A stretch of 64,000 nucleotides of DNA, taken from Nostoc sp. NMS9. Lineage in GTDB: Bacteria > Cyanobacteriota > Cyanobacteriia > Cyanobacteriales > Nostocaceae. The notes below the pieces were generated by a model. The model worked only from the letters and a program-made list of their open reading frames with translations, did no database searches and had not been told where the DNA came from. Positions 19,219 through 28,323 of this stretch are shown one piece after another; the first letter of the stretch is position 1; the number at the start of each line of letters is the position of its first letter. Location of the stretch: the NCBI RefSeq assembly GCF_017114995.1, contig NZ_JABXKL010000026.1:33175-97174 (forward strand), read 5' to 3'. Both the position numbers and the translations under genes were made by a program.

Positions 19219-19317
19219 TACAGCAGATTGCAACAGGCGTGAGGTACAGATAATCATAGGGGCACAACATGTTGTGCCCCTACTCGTGTACTTAATTTAC
19301 CTGAAATACGCTGTACC
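19219..19317. mobile_element. MITE-like element with second copy of the GGGGCACAACA palindrome
   Basis: Ends TACAGC (19219) and GCTGTA (19312-19317) are inverted. The centre (19257-19282) is a perfect 26-bp palindrome with half-site TAGGGGCACAACA, the same core as in the element at 18106-18206. Confidence 0.5.
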
Positions 19318-19443
19318 CGCATTTATCACAAGCTGTGCGTAGCTTGCCGCCGTAGAGATCGCTATAAAAAATTATTACATTAAGTGATTACTATGTATTT
19401 CACCCCTTATTATTAAGTATTAATACAGAATTAGAGTAAGTAA

Positions 19444-19893
19444 ATGGATATAGTAACTTTAACTACTTTCTTGACTCCTTTTTTACCCTACTTACTCAAA
19501 GTCGGAGAAAAAGCAACTGAAGAAGCTGGTAAGAAATTTGGTGAAGGGTTTGGCGCTAATGCCTGGGAAAAAGCCAAAGCTTTGTGGAGTCAGCTGCAAC
19601 CCAAGGTGGAGGAAAAGCCAATGGCGAAAGGTGCAGCAGAGGAGTTGGCTAATTCTCCTAATGATGCAGATGCCAAAGAAACACTCCAGAAGCAACTCAA
19701 GAAATTTCTGGATGAAGATAAAAATTTATATGCTGAAATTGCCCGTTTAATGCAAGAAGATTCTGAAGCAATTTCTCAGGTTGTTAATACTTTTAATCAA
19801 ACAATATCTGGCGATGACAACGTAGTGCAAAACATTGCGGGTGATGGTAATAAGGCGATTGGTAGAGTGGGAGGTGATGCAACTATCAATTAG
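19444..19893 (+). CDS. Putative amyloid-signalling effector (Bell-like helical domain plus C-terminal motif)
   Basis: 149 aa. An N-terminal hydrophobic helix (DIVTLTTFLTPFLPYLLKV, 2-20) leads into an all-helical domain (about 20-118). The last 29 residues (121-149; ISGDDNVVQNIAGDGNKAIG then RVGGDATIN) match residues 86-114 of the next gene at 16 of 29 positions. A helical domain with a membrane-prone N-terminus plus a short C-terminal motif repeated in an adjacent NLR is the layout of bacterial amyloid-signalling (BASS) pairs, where the effector is a Bell-type membrane-active death domain. The gene ends 32 bases before the NLR, implying co-transcription. Amyloid formation and toxicity are inference. 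Confidence 0.7.
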   Translation: MDIVTLTTFLTPFLPYLLKVGEKATEEAGKKFGEGFGANAWEKAKALWSQLQPKVEEKPMAKGAAEELANSPNDADAKETLQKQLKKFLDEDKNLYAEIARLMQEDSEAISQVVNTFNQTISGDDNVVQNIAGDGNKAIGRVGGDATIN

Positions 19894-19925
19894 TCAGAAA
19901 ACTAGAATAATAGGAAGTTAAAACT

Positions 19926-22900
19926 GTGCAGAAAAGAAGCCTGAGAAGGTTATGGAAGCAGATAATACTTTTTTTATCTAAGTTAGCTAGCTTTTTGAGA
20001 GGGAATCGTCGGAGATTAAAACGTAGGCGACATCTATTACTTAGAGATGAAGTTGCTCAAACCCGTTTAGATAGGCATATTCAGTCTCAGGTTGAACAAC
20101 CAGTTTTAGGTAACATAGAAAATGATGAAGCTTCTGTAACGAGTTTAGAACCTCCTATTCAGTCTCAGGTTGAACAAACAATTTCAGGCAATGAAAATGT
20201 TCTTCAAAACGTCAAAGGCAACAACAATATTAATGTAGGTCGGGTAGAAGGCAGCCTCACTATTAATTATCGTCGCCCAATTGACAGACCTTTTCAAGTA
20301 CAGAGTTTACCTGCCAATTTTGTAGACCGCCCACAAGTTACTATAGAAATCAAAGCTCGTCTACTGGCAAATACATCTAATGCTGGTGCTTTGCTCATCA
20401 GTGCAATTCACGGTTTAGGTGGCATTGGCAAGACAACTTTAGTTACTGCCCTTGCCCATGATGAAGATATCCAAAAACGTTTCTCTGGTGGTGTACTTTG
20501 GGCAACCTTGGGACAGGAACCAGATATTCTGGCGTGGCTGAGTAGCTGGGTGCAAGCCTTGGGAGACAATGAATTTCGTGCCATTAATATAGAAGCAACC
20601 TCAGCCCATTTACGAAGTTTACTACATGATAAGGCAGTTTTACTGGTAGTTGATGATGCTTGGAAGCCAGATAAAGTTAAACCCTTTTTGATAGCAAGTT
20701 CCCAATCCCAGCTATTAATCACTTCGCGGCGGGCTGACGTGGCTGATGCCGTGGGTGCTTATTTGCAACAATTGAATTTGATGACGCCGGCAGAATCTCT
20801 GGAATTACTTTCTAAATCTTTAGAACGAGAAATAGAAGGAGTAGAGAAACAAGAGGCTTTGAGAGTATCCCAGACTGTGGGATACCTACCCATCGCACTG
20901 AATTTGGTAGCAGCAAGAGTTAAATGGGGAATTACATGGGTGAAGCTGGAAACGACTTTGAAACAAGAGGTTGCAAACTTAAAAGTTTTATACGGGGCGC
21001 GTCAAGAAAACTCTTTAGAAGCAACCTTTAATTTAAGCCTGAAAGCTTTGCGGGACTATGACGAACAAGCTTGGAAAAATTTTATTTGGTTGGGAGTTTT
21101 ACCAGAGGATGTCACAATCGCCGCACCAATGGCAGTTACATTATGGGATATGGAATCCCAGGATGAAGCTGATGAGCGTTTAGAGCTACTTTGGAATGAT
21201 GCCTTACTTCAGTCTGATTCACCTATATTTATCGGGGGTGCTGAGTGGAAAGGCTACAGGCTACATGACTTATTGCATGATGTAGCTCGTAGCCTATTAA
21301 TTAAATCTCCACCTACAGGAATGGGTTTGAATTTACTCGACGCTCACAGCCAACTGCTAGAACGGTATCGGAAAAAGACTGAAAAAAACCTTTGGCATAC
21401 CCTACCTAATGATAGTTATATTCATCAAAATTTAGTTTGGCATTTAGAAAAGGCTGGACAGGTAGAAGAGATTCACCAGTTATTACGGGAAGAATCGCAG
21501 GCAGGAAACAATGGCTGGTATGAAGTGCGAGAAAAATTAGGGCAAACTGAAGGTTACATAACAGATATTTCTCGTGCTTGGGAACTAATAGAAGCGAATT
21601 GGACTGAATCACCCCTACCCCAAGTTGTGAGTTTGCAGTGTCGCTATGCTTTGATCACTGCATCCCTAAATAGTTTGGCAGCAAACTTACCAAATGAACT
21701 GCTAGTTGCATTGGTCAAAAACAATATTTGGACTCCTGAACAAGGACTAAGTTACGCCTTGCAAAACCCGTATCAAGAGCAGAAGGTGTATTTACTTACA
21801 AAACTAGTTGACTATTTGCCACCAGATTATAAAGAAATAGCGCTACAAAAAGCCCTGGCGACAGCAAGGACAATTCAAGATGAGTCTTTTCATGCCTTTG
21901 CCTTAGCAGTCTTAGTTGAAAAATTGCCAGAGTTGTTGCCAGAAGCACTAACCGCAGCAAGGGCGATTCAAATTAAGGAGTATCGTGCCTCTGCCTTAAC
22001 TGTCTTAGCCGAAAAATTGCCAGAGTTGTTGCCAGAAGCACTAACCGTAGCAAGCTCGATTCAAATTGAGGAATATCGCACTGATGCTCTGAAAGCCTTA
22101 GCTAAAAAACTACCGGCAGAGTTGTTGCCAGAAGCACTAACCGCAGTAAGGGCAATTCAGAATGAGGAGTATCGTGCCTCTGCTCTTTGTGCCCTGTCTA
22201 ATAAACTACCAGAGTTATTACCAGAAGTGCTAACAGTAGCAAAGACAATTCAAAATGAGTATTATCGCACTGAGGCTTTGAGAGCTTTAATTGATCAACT
22301 GCCAGAGTTGTTACCAGAAGCACTAATGGCAGCAAGAGCAATTCAGGATGAGTATTATCACGCTTATGCATTGATAGGTTTAGTTGACAAACAGCCAGAG
22401 TTGTTAACAGAAGCATTAACGGCGGCAAAAGCAATTCAGGATGAGGAGGATCGTGCTGATGCCCTTTGTGCTTTAGCCGACAAACTGCCGTTACAGTTAT
22501 TGCCAGTAGCACTAACGGCAGCAAAGACAATTCAGTATGAGAGTTATCGTGCTAATACTTTAAGTGCCTTAGCTAATAAATTGCCAGAAGTATTGCTAGA
22601 AGCGCTGGCAGCGGCAAGAGCGATTCAGGATGAAGAGTATTGCACTTCTGCTCTACTAACAGTCTTAGCCGACAAACCGCCAGAGTTATTATCAAAAGCC
22701 CAGGTGGCCGCAAGCTTGATGAATGATGAAGATCATACTGTTAACCTTTGTGCCTTAGACGACAAACAGCCGCCACACTTGTTGTCAAAATCAAAAGCTC
22801 TTGCCGCAGCAAGAGCGATTGAGGATGGGTATTCTCGCGTTAATGCTCTTATAGCTTTAAGTGATATGCTCCCGAAACTCTTGCCAGAAGCACTGACGGC

Positions 22901-23246
22901 AGCAAGAGCAATTCAAGATAAGGAGGATCGTGCTGATGCTCTTTGTATTTTAACTGACAAACTGCCAGCGTTGTTGCCAGAAGCGCTAGCAGCGGCAAAG
23001 GCAATTCAAAATGAAAATTATTTTGTCTCTGCGCTCAGAGCTTTAGCTTTTGGTTTATCACAGATGCCATCTGCTGAACTTTTTCCCCTTTGGCAAGATA
23101 TACTTCATCAATTGTCTCTTAGTACTCGCCTTCAATTGCTCCAAGGTATAAAGGCATTGTTTCCGGCTATTTTTGTATTAGGTGGCCAAGCAGCAAGGAC
23201 AGAAATTGCTCGTGCTATTCAAGATGTGGCACGATGGTGGCGATAA
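19926..23246 (+). CDS. NB-ARC NLR-like protein with N-terminal amyloid-type motif and 13 helical repeats
   Basis: 1106 aa, GTG start. A basic N-terminus (1-45) is followed by two IQSQVEQ repeats (52-58, 78-84), then the motif ISGNENVLQNVKGNNNINVG plus RVEGSLTIN (86-114) shared with the preceding gene. The NB-ARC ATPase has P-loop GLGGIGKT (163-170), Walker B LLVVDD (D243-244) and LLITSRR. Residues about 643-1045 hold 13 repeats of about 31 aa of the form ALTAARAIQDEEYRADALCA followed by LADKLPELLPE, highly alike even in DNA. By analogy with NLRs the repeats sense a ligand, the ATPase oligomerises, and the N-terminal motif templates the small effector. Confidence 0.88.
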   Translation: MQKRSLRRLWKQIILFLSKLASFLRGNRRRLKRRRHLLLRDEVAQTRLDRHIQSQVEQPVLGNIENDEASVTSLEPPIQSQVEQTISGNENVLQNVKGNNNINVGRVEGSLTINYRRPIDRPFQVQSLPANFVDRPQVTIEIKARLLANTSNAGALLISAIHGLGGIGKTTLVTALAHDEDIQKRFSGGVLWATLGQEPDILAWLSSWVQALGDNEFRAINIEATSAHLRSLLHDKAVLLVVDDAWKPDKVKPFLIASSQSQLLITSRRADVADAVGAYLQQLNLMTPAESLELLSKSLEREIEGVEKQEALRVSQTVGYLPIALNLVAARVKWGITWVKLETTLKQEVANLKVLYGARQENSLEATFNLSLKALRDYDEQAWKNFIWLGVLPEDVTIAAPMAVTLWDMESQDEADERLELLWNDALLQSDSPIFIGGAEWKGYRLHDLLHDVARSLLIKSPPTGMGLNLLDAHSQLLERYRKKTEKNLWHTLPNDSYIHQNLVWHLEKAGQVEEIHQLLREESQAGNNGWYEVREKLGQTEGYITDISRAWELIEANWTESPLPQVVSLQCRYALITASLNSLAANLPNELLVALVKNNIWTPEQGLSYALQNPYQEQKVYLLTKLVDYLPPDYKEIALQKALATARTIQDESFHAFALAVLVEKLPELLPEALTAARAIQIKEYRASALTVLAEKLPELLPEALTVASSIQIEEYRTDALKALAKKLPAELLPEALTAVRAIQNEEYRASALCALSNKLPELLPEVLTVAKTIQNEYYRTEALRALIDQLPELLPEALMAARAIQDEYYHAYALIGLVDKQPELLTEALTAAKAIQDEEDRADALCALADKLPLQLLPVALTAAKTIQYESYRANTLSALANKLPEVLLEALAAARAIQDEEYCTSALLTVLADKPPELLSKAQVAASLMNDEDHTVNLCALDDKQPPHLLSKSKALAAARAIEDGYSRVNALIALSDMLPKLLPEALTAARAIQDKEDRADALCILTDKLPALLPEALAAAKAIQNENYFVSALRALAFGLSQMPSAELFPLWQDILHQLSLSTRLQLLQGIKALFPAIFVLGGQAARTEIARAIQDVARWWR

Positions 23247-23556
23247 AGAGACGTGGATATACGGGAACAGGAAGATGCAAAGACGGAGGGATGCAGTATT
23301 TATAGTTTTAGGCAAAGTGCGATCACTATTTACAGCTACTCAACCCAGTTCTCTAACAACAGCGTAGGAATGCGAGGTATCTAATTTACAAACTCTCTCT
23401 GGTGTCCATGAGTGACTGATCGCAATTAGTCATAAAATCATCAGAGAAATTGTCTAGACTGTCAATGAGCGATCGCCAGGGGTCGGGGTCAACCACCAAC
23501 TGAAAATCAAACCACTGTTGCAGCAATTACAGGCAGAACCACAAGCTGGCAATTAA
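23247..23556. other. Intergenic between convergent genes
   Basis: 310 bases with no convincing gene or strong hairpin. Two HIP1-like sites are present. Short open frames look like decayed coding sequence but match nothing I recognise. Confidence 0.4.
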
Positions 23557-26028
23557 TCATGGTATTACTGTTTGCACAGTACTAACTAGTGTAACTGGAG
23601 GTGTAAACCCAGCCAGTTTACCCAACTTCTGGGGTACAAAGTCGGTTTCTTTGCTACCTTGAACCTCAGATAAGTAGCAATCTCGCACCGCCAACAACAA
23701 GCCTTTAATGGCATCTTGTCTGCCTGTTTTGACTAAATCATCTGCCTTTTTGAAAAAATGCGATCGCCATTTGCCATCATTATTGCCATATAATTCTATT
23801 AAATACCAACCTGCAAGATACTCAGCTAAAGGATCGAGACAAAAACGGATTCTGTCTTTGGCAGAACCGATAGTTTGAATCAAGTGCAAACGCTTTTCCA
23901 GATAATTGAGGTGTGCTTCGGGGTCGTCAATACCCAAAGCTGCTAATGCAACAATAGCATCTGCACGCTTGGCGGTTCCTGGTTGATAACTTTGCTGCAA
24001 GCATTCCCAGGCGATGATTTTGGCAATTTGATGAACAGTGCGGTCATCAAATTGTTCGTCTGTAACATCACGATTGAGTTCATTGATATAACCCAGCATC
24101 AAATTAGGAATATTTTCTGGTAACGCAGAAATATTAGATGTAACGTCTTTACTGGCCATTAACTGTTCAGCATAAAGTTTAGCCAGCAAGACAGTGATAT
24201 TATTTTGACCAACCATGAGAGAAAGACGGTTACAAGCGTCAAAAAATTCTTGATCGGTAAAGCGATCGCGTTTACCTCGCTGCATGAGATAAGCTTCCAT
24301 AAAGGACGATAGTTTATTAGCCTCAATCCGCAAAGGTTTAATTATTGTCTTATTAACCCGCCCCAGCTTTTCCTCAATTCGGGAAGTAATCACCAATGCA
24401 TTCACCGGAAACTCTGGCGACTCCGGCTCAATTGCTTCTCGTGTAGTCGCATTCATTTCTGAGAACCGATCTACAATTACTAGAATGCGTTTCTTTCTTA
24501 ACAAACGTAACAGTAATTCTTGACAAATTGGCTCTGGCTCATCAATTAAAGCTTGCAACTGTCCTCTGATGGCTTCTAAAAGCGGCGACTTACCTTCAGT
24601 TACCCGAAATTCTTCTTCTAACAGCACTGGTAACATCAAATGTTTGCAGAGTCGTTGGTCTTCAGTCTCAGCCATTGCCCACCCAGCTATTCGACACGCT
24701 AAACTGGTTTTACCTACACCCCCTTCCCCACCAATTACTAGACAGCTACGCTGTTTCTCGAAAGTTGAGTGCAAATTCTCATTCATCAGTTGGGGAACTG
24801 TTGTACCATCCAGAACAACGGGAATGGGAATGTAACAGGCACGACTGCTAACTGTATCCTTTTTGGGAAATTGTTCGCGGGCTGCTTTGATATATTTAGC
24901 TACCCACGCATCTAATACTCTGGGATGGTAATGAAACCACCCAACAAATAGCACATATCGCAGAGGTACATTAACGCTGATAAATGGGAGGGAAAAGTCT
25001 GTGTAAGGTTTGAGGGCGTTATTAATTTTCAACAACCATAAAGGGGCTATCCGCAAGAGAATTAACCAAATAGAAGGCAATAAAATAACGTAGGCGGCAA
25101 TTCCCAAAAGTAATTTATGCTTAAATAGCGATTCCAGAACTCTATCGAAAAGGCGAGTTTCTTTTTCTGCTTTCAGGGCATTGAGAGGGCGACGTATCAG
25201 CCTAATGTCCGTCTCTGTGAATTTATCTTTGTATTTTTGTATAGTTGTCAACACCTGCTCAAAGTCTGAGATGACTTTCTGCAACTTGGAGGTAGGTAAA
25301 GCATTTGCTTTGTCCTGAAAGCCTGCTGCTATTCCTCCTAAACCTTTGATCGCACCTAAACGCACGTAAAACTGGCTATCATTCAACAGGGCAATTAAAT
25401 TAGGGACAGAAGATACTGCTTCTGTACCCATTGCACCCAGAGCGTAGGCTGAATTGTAACGTACAGTGGGGTTATGATCTTTTAAGGCAGCAGTTAATAC
25501 TGGGACAGCGACTTTCGCTTCTACGCCAATTTTTCTGAGTGCAGAAGGAACATAAATGCGAACGAATTGCTCCTTGTCTTGTAATGCTGCCATCAACGAT
25601 GGAACTGCTGCTTTGGCTGCTGTACCAATATTTCCTAAAGCTAAGGTGGCGTACAAGCGGACTTGTCCATCTTCATCCTGCAATGCCGCACTTAAGGCTG
25701 GGACTGCTGGTGCTGCTTCTGCACCCAAATCTCCTAAAACCGAAGCGGCGTGCCAGCGAAGATTAATATCCTGATTTTTCAAAGCTTCAATCAGAGACGG
25801 CACTGCTGGCGAACCGATATTAACTAATGCATCTGCGGCAATGCTACTGATGTGGGCATCGTTATCTATTAGCTTCTGAATCAGGGGAGCAATTTTGCTG
25901 TCAGTAGTGATTTGCGCCCAACTATTGCTCGTGCATAGTAGGAACAGTGTCAGGCATAAGACAACCACCTTAAGCGCACTAAGTAATACTTGTCTGGTAT
26001 GCTTTGTCATTGAATCGGATTGAATCAC
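23557..26028 (-). CDS. HEAT-repeat membrane protein with NACHT-type ATPase
   Basis: 823 aa from GTG 26028; ATG at 26010 (MTKHTRQVLL) is an alternative start. A signal-peptide-like hydrophobic segment (about 17-34, then SNSWAQ) is followed by five to six HEAT repeats (about 45-235; AVPALSAALQDEDGQVRLYA type). A membrane segment lies at about 306-334, then an ATPase with P-loop GGEGGVGKT (433-441), Walker B ILVIVDRFSEM (about 510) and VITSR. The hydrophobic pattern implies HEAT repeats outside the cytoplasmic membrane and the ATPase inside. Such a protein would be a transmembrane STAND sensor. The ligand is unknown, and no effector domain is visible at the C-terminus. Confidence 0.85.
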   Translation of the reverse strand: MIQSDSMTKHTRQVLLSALKVVVLCLTLFLLCTSNSWAQITTDSKIAPLIQKLIDNDAHISSIAADALVNIGSPAVPSLIEALKNQDINLRWHAASVLGDLGAEAAPAVPALSAALQDEDGQVRLYATLALGNIGTAAKAAVPSLMAALQDKEQFVRIYVPSALRKIGVEAKVAVPVLTAALKDHNPTVRYNSAYALGAMGTEAVSSVPNLIALLNDSQFYVRLGAIKGLGGIAAGFQDKANALPTSKLQKVISDFEQVLTTIQKYKDKFTETDIRLIRRPLNALKAEKETRLFDRVLESLFKHKLLLGIAAYVILLPSIWLILLRIAPLWLLKINNALKPYTDFSLPFISVNVPLRYVLFVGWFHYHPRVLDAWVAKYIKAAREQFPKKDTVSSRACYIPIPVVLDGTTVPQLMNENLHSTFEKQRSCLVIGGEGGVGKTSLACRIAGWAMAETEDQRLCKHLMLPVLLEEEFRVTEGKSPLLEAIRGQLQALIDEPEPICQELLLRLLRKKRILVIVDRFSEMNATTREAIEPESPEFPVNALVITSRIEEKLGRVNKTIIKPLRIEANKLSSFMEAYLMQRGKRDRFTDQEFFDACNRLSLMVGQNNITVLLAKLYAEQLMASKDVTSNISALPENIPNLMLGYINELNRDVTDEQFDDRTVHQIAKIIAWECLQQSYQPGTAKRADAIVALAALGIDDPEAHLNYLEKRLHLIQTIGSAKDRIRFCLDPLAEYLAGWYLIELYGNNDGKWRSHFFKKADDLVKTGRQDAIKGLLLAVRDCYLSEVQGSKETDFVPQKLGKLAGFTPPVTLVSTVQTVIP

Positions 26029-26092
26029 CCGATGAACAACTCCAGTCAGAGAAACTATACCTAGATTGTAATCTAACTGTCAATCCGGGTTA

Positions 26093-26124
26093 GCGATGTC
26101 TACGACGGGCTACGCCTACGCACT
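26093..26124. repeat. Intergenic copy of the GATGCCTACGGCGGGCTACG repeat
   Basis: GCGATGTCTACGACGGGCTA followed by CGCCTACGCA. This is the same short palindromic repeat found inside coding sequence at about 40433-40462 and 40991-41018 and in inverse orientation at 46091-46121. Confidence 0.7.
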
Positions 26125-26142
26125 GATTTACCCCCGCTTTGC

Positions 26143-26580
26143 TCAAGCTTGATTAGCATTGGCATTTAAACGCATCATAATTTTTTCCGGTTCTGTCAAA
26201 TTTTTAAATCCATAACGGCGATAAAGTCCATGAGCATCTTTTGTGCCTAACAACCACCTTTGAACGTCTTGCAATTCTGGATATTCTAAAATGTATTCTA
26301 CAAACCATTTTCCTAAACCCTGTCCTCGATAAGGCTCCAGAATAAAAACATCTTTTAACAACGCTGAAGTTGCATAATCAGTGATGACTCTCGCAAAGCC
26401 AACTTGTTGATTATCTTCATAAAGTCCAAAACATAAAGAATTGTTTATTGACTTTTCTACAGTGGCTAATGGGATGTTTTCAGCCCAATAAGAAGTTTGT
26501 AAAAAATCATGAACCATTTGAATATCTAATTTAGATTTATCGGTGTTGATGTAAAATCGATTTTTTAATTCTTCATTCAT
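26143..26580 (-). CDS. GNAT family N-acetyltransferase
   Basis: 145 aa single-domain GNAT. It has FYINTDKSKLDIQMVHDFL (N-terminal helix region), CFGLYEDNQQVGFARVITD (beta2-beta4), the acetyl-CoA pyrophosphate loop PYRGQGLGKWFVEYIL (R/QxxGxG/A) and the terminal WLLGTKDAHGLYRRYGF. It is intact, unlike the broken GNAT at 16433. Substrate not predictable. Divergent from the recQ-type gene with a 65-base gap. Confidence 0.88.
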   Translation of the reverse strand: MNEELKNRFYINTDKSKLDIQMVHDFLQTSYWAENIPLATVEKSINNSLCFGLYEDNQQVGFARVITDYATSALLKDVFILEPYRGQGLGKWFVEYILEYPELQDVQRWLLGTKDAHGLYRRYGFKNLTEPEKIMMRLNANANQA

Positions 26581-26645
26581 CTCGCTACATCTTTTATTTA
26601 ATAGGTTGAAAAATTATAATTCATTCTTGGGGTCAGTGGTTTGTA

Positions 26646-28178
26646 GTGTCAAATGATGAAATTACTGAACCATTAGCTGGTAACAGAGGCTATATTCAGC
26701 ATTCAATGATATGGATGTATTTACCATTGATTATGAATCAGCCTACAACAAAATCTTGGCATGAAGTTCGCACTGCTTTTCAACAAATCTGGGGTTATGA
26801 AGATTTTCGTCCACCACAAGGAGAAATTGTTAGCAGTTTATTGGCACAAAAAGATGCGCTGATTATTATGCCCACAGGTGGTGGGAAGTCGATTTGTTTT
26901 CAACTTCCTGCACTGCTACAAACAGGATTAACCTTGGTAGTTTCGCCCTTGGTGGCGCTAATGGAAAATCAAGTACAGGAACTACGAGAAAGCCACCAAA
27001 AAGCAGCACTTTTGCATAGTGAATTACCTTCATCTCAACGCCGTGCAACTCTGCAAGCTTTAGAAGGTCAACAGCTAAGATTACTTTATTTATCACCCGA
27101 AACTTTGCTCAGTGCGCCAGTTTGGGAAAGATTATGTCACCCACAATTGCAAATTAATGGTTTGATTTTAGATGAAGCTCATTGTTTAGTACAGTGGGGT
27201 GATACTTTTCGCCCAGCTTATCGCAGATTAGGGGCGGTGCGTCCGGCATTGCTAAAATCAAAACCACCAGGAACAAAAATTAGCATCGCCGCTTTTACTG
27301 CTACTGCTGACCCCTCAGCCCAAAAAATTATTCAAACAGTTTTACAATTACAGCAACCAGAGATTTTCCGCTTGAATCCCTACCGTCCGAATTTGCATCC
27401 CAGCGTTCGCATTGCTTGGACACCACGAGGTAGGAAACAACAATTATTAAAGTTTATTCAAAATAGACTGCAACAATCGGGATTAGTTTATGTTCGCACT
27501 CGGAGAGATAGCGAAGATTTAGCCCAATGGTTAGCAGAGATGGGTTTTGCTACAGCTAGTTATCATGCGGGATTAGGTGCAACCGAACGCCGTGAAGTAG
27601 AAGCAAGCTGGTTAAGTGGTAAAATACCATTTGTGGTTTGTACCTGTGCGTTTGGCATGGGGATTAATAAATCAGATGTTCGCTGGATTGCCCATTTTCA
27701 CGCGCCACATTTGTTATCTGAATATGTGCAAGAAATAGGCCGCGCTGGAAGGGATGGGAAACCGGCCCAAGCATTGACATTGGTGAGTGAACCTACGGGG
27801 TGGTTAGATTCAGGGGATAAGCAAAGACAGGAGTTTTTTCAACAACAAATGCGATCGCAACAACAAATAGCGCAGCAACTTGTGAAAAAATTACCAAAAC
27901 AGGGAGAAGTGAATGCAGTGACGCGACAATTTCCTGAAGGTGCGACGGCACTAGCTTTACTCCACAGCAACGGTCAATTAAACTGGCTTGACCCTTTTCA
28001 TTACACCATTGGGCAAAAAGCGGGAAATCAGCAACCAACGCAATTACACGCTGCTAAACAAATGCAGCAATACCTAACAACTAAGCAGTGTCGTTGGCAG
28101 TTTTTGTTAAACGCCTTTGGTTTTGATAAAGAAGCAGCTAACTTGCGTTGTGGACATTGTGACAATTGCCGTCAATGA
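26646..28178 (+). CDS. recQ: RecQ-family ATP-dependent DNA helicase (short form)
   Basis: Superfamily 2 helicase. Motifs: 0 FRPPQGEIV, I MPTGGGKSICFQLPALL, II LDEAHCLVQWG, III AAFTATADP, V FGMGINKSDVRW, VI QEIGRAGRDGKPA. The zinc-binding cysteines (C...CGHCDNC) occupy the last 25 residues, so the winged-helix RQC and HRDC domains of full-length RecQ are absent; such short forms exist in cyanobacteria. The open frame begins at GTG 26646 (510 aa), but ATG 26733 (MNQPTTKSWHEV) looks closer to the family start. The stop overlaps a 21-bp tandem array. Confidence 0.88.
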   Translation: MSNDEITEPLAGNRGYIQHSMIWMYLPLIMNQPTTKSWHEVRTAFQQIWGYEDFRPPQGEIVSSLLAQKDALIIMPTGGGKSICFQLPALLQTGLTLVVSPLVALMENQVQELRESHQKAALLHSELPSSQRRATLQALEGQQLRLLYLSPETLLSAPVWERLCHPQLQINGLILDEAHCLVQWGDTFRPAYRRLGAVRPALLKSKPPGTKISIAAFTATADPSAQKIIQTVLQLQQPEIFRLNPYRPNLHPSVRIAWTPRGRKQQLLKFIQNRLQQSGLVYVRTRRDSEDLAQWLAEMGFATASYHAGLGATERREVEASWLSGKIPFVVCTCAFGMGINKSDVRWIAHFHAPHLLSEYVQEIGRAGRDGKPAQALTLVSEPTGWLDSGDKQRQEFFQQQMRSQQQIAQQLVKKLPKQGEVNAVTRQFPEGATALALLHSNGQLNWLDPFHYTIGQKAGNQQPTQLHAAKQMQQYLTTKQCRWQFLLNAFGFDKEAANLRCGHCDNCRQ

Positions 28179-28323
28179 GTATCAAAGACTCATCGCCGAA
28201 TATAAAAGACTCATTCACGAGTATCAAAGACTCATCGCCGAGTATAAAAGACTCGTTGGCGAGTATCAAAGACTCATTCACGAGTATCAAAGACTCGTCG
28301 CCGAGTATCAAAGACTCATTTAC
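28177..28323. repeat. Seven tandem 21-bp units overlapping the recQ stop
   Basis: Units of the form GAGTATCAAAGACTCATCGC plus one base, with variants in the last six positions (TTCAC, GTTGGC, TTTAC). GAGT and ACTC form a small dyad in each unit. Because 21 is a multiple of 3, two other frames stay open through the array (repeating SIKDS-type and EYQRLI-type heptads); no ribosome sites support them as genes. Confidence 0.8.

Noticed and set aside
28177..28323. CRISPR array or coding repeat protein
   Set aside because: No spacers; alternative frames lack ribosome sites and arise because the unit is a multiple of three.
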